From: Paraburkholderia sejongensis
Lineage (GTDB): Bacteria > Pseudomonadota > Gammaproteobacteria > Burkholderiales > Burkholderiaceae
Reading direction: 5' to 3'
NCBI RefSeq assembly: GCF_020880815.1
Contig: NZ_JAJITD010000013.1
Location: 1-64,000 of the forward strand
Length of the DNA stretch: 64,000 nucleotides
The translations under genes were made by a program, and so were the position numbers. Positions 63,095-64,000 of the stretch are shown here, in pieces. Positions within the stretch are counted from its first letter, which is position 1, and each line of letters starts with the position of its first letter. Below the pieces are notes generated by a model. It worked only from the letters and a program-made list of their open reading frames with translations, had not been told where the DNA came from and did no database searches.

Positions 63095-64000
63095 ATGGAC
63101 GTCATTACGTTGTCACCGCTCGCGATCGGGCTCGGTCTGTTCGGCATGCTCGCGAGTCTGGCGCTGCTGATCGGTTTCGCGTATCGCGGCTGGACCGTGC
63201 TGCTGCTCGCGCCGTTCGCGGCGATGCTGGCCGCCGCGATTTCGGGCGAGCCGATTCTCGCGCATTGGACCCAGACCTTCATGAACAGCGCCGCGCGCTT
63301 TCTCGCGCAGTTCTTCCCGCTATTCCTGCTCGGCGCGCTGTTCGGCAAGCTGATGGAAGACAGCGGCTCCGTCAAGGCGATCGCCGGCTATATGACCGAA
63401 AAGCTCGGCGCGCATCGGGCGATCCTCGCGGTCGTGATCGGCGGTGCGCTCGTCACCTATGGCGGTGTGAGCCTGTTCGTCGCGTTCTTCGTGATCGCGC
63501 CGATGGGCACCGCGCTGTTCCAGGCCGCCAATATTCCGCGCCGGCTGATGCCGGCCGCGATCGCGCTCGGCACGTCGACCTTCACGATGTCCGCATTGCC
63601 CGGCACGCCGGCGATCCAGAACGCGATCCCGATGCCGTTCTTCGGCACGACGCCGTTCGCGGCGCCGGGGCTCGGCGTGATCGCAAGTATCGTGATGATC
63701 GGGTTCGGGCTGTGGTGGCTGTCTTTGCAACAATCGCGCGCGCAGGCGGCTAATGAAGGGTTCGACGGCGTTGCCGTCGCGGGCGCGGGGGCCGCCGCGG
63801 GTGCTGCTGTCGCCGCTGCACCGGCCGCGAGACCGACGCCCGACGCGGCGCTCGTGCGCGAACGCGCGACCGTGTCGCAAAGTTTCGATCCGGAAGAAGC
63901 GACGCGCGGCCATCTCAGCGAGGACCTGCCGTCGTTCGGCGTCGCGATGACGCCGCTGGTGCTGGTCGTGCTGCTGAACTTCGTGATGAACGTGCTAGTG
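63095..64000 (+). CDS. GntP-family permease, N-terminal 302 codons (runs off right edge)
   Basis: An inner-membrane proton symporter for gluconate, 3-hydroxybutyrate or similar hydroxy-acids. The ATG lies two bases after the patatin stop, with GGAG inside the end of that gene. The visible part has a helical start (LAIGLGLFGMLASLALLIGFAYRG outline), QFFPLFLLGALFGKLMEDSG, the conserved GGALVTYGGVSLFVAFF and ALGTSTFTMSALPGTPAIQN. A hydrophilic Ala-rich loop (~residues 210-275) precedes the next helices. The frame is open to the last base, so the gene continues beyond the window. Confidence 0.88.
   Translation, partial: MDVITLSPLAIGLGLFGMLASLALLIGFAYRGWTVLLLAPFAAMLAAAISGEPILAHWTQTFMNSAARFLAQFFPLFLLGALFGKLMEDSGSVKAIAGYMTEKLGAHRAILAVVIGGALVTYGGVSLFVAFFVIAPMGTALFQAANIPRRLMPAAIALGTSTFTMSALPGTPAIQNAIPMPFFGTTPFAAPGLGVIASIVMIGFGLWWLSLQQSRAQAANEGFDGVAVAGAGAAAGAAVAAAPAARPTPDAALVRERATVSQSFDPEEATRGHLSEDLPSFGVAMTPLVLVVLLNFVMNVLV

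Overview
The window is GC-rich chromosomal DNA from a betaproteobacterium, most likely Paraburkholderia or Burkholderia sensu lato. This rests on an OpcP-type trimeric porin, Burkholderia-like regulators and transporters, and codon usage dominated by G/C third positions. It was read by eye only, so no similarity search supports the names given.

Left edge (1-9.7 kb): the start of an IS3-type transposase abuts a contact-dependent inhibition locus. That locus is a giant two-partner-secretion exoprotein (CdiA-like, VENN motif) followed directly by a probable immunity gene. No outer-membrane CdiB partner is visible.

Pentose and hemicellulose block (9.7-15.8 kb and 24-47.6 kb): a four-gene operon encodes a sugar-acid MFS importer, D-xylonate dehydratase (xylD), 2-keto-3-deoxy-pentonate dehydratase (xylX) and alpha-ketoglutarate semialdehyde dehydrogenase (xylA). 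A second cluster supplies a GH3 glycosidase, NAD-dependent xylose dehydrogenase (xylB), xylonolactonase (xylC) and a GntR-like LacI regulator. Together they make a complete oxidative (Weimberg) route from xylosides to alpha-ketoglutarate. Around them are two complete sugar ABC importers, each with its own LacI regulator, a GH1 beta-glucosidase, a porin and a secreted GH10 endoxylanase. Shared palindromic operators tie the scattered units together. GTTACCGGTAAC-type sites lie before the xyl operon, the porin and the xylanase, and in an orphan regulatory patch at 36.3 kb. TGAAAGCGCTTTCA-type sites lie before the second ABC operon, its regulator gene and the xylanase.

Between these (15.8-24 kb) sits an unrelated accessory block: two alpha/beta hydrolases, a metallo-beta-lactamase-fold hydrolase, two LysR regulators, an HxlR regulator, an amidase and an unknown small protein. 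A VapBC-type toxin-antitoxin pair (35.1-35.7 kb) is wedged behind one LacI gene.

Right part (47.6-64 kb): an anchored alpha/beta hydrolase, two small envelope proteins, a HipBA toxin-antitoxin pair with clear operators, a PAP2 phosphatase, an RcnB-like protein, an NhaC antiporter, arginine deiminase with its arginine/ornithine antiporter (arcB and arcC absent), an OmpR-type two-component system, a GFA-family protein with a tiny coupled ORF, a patatin-like phospholipase and a GntP-family permease cut by the right edge. No rRNA, tRNA or CRISPR array was recognised.
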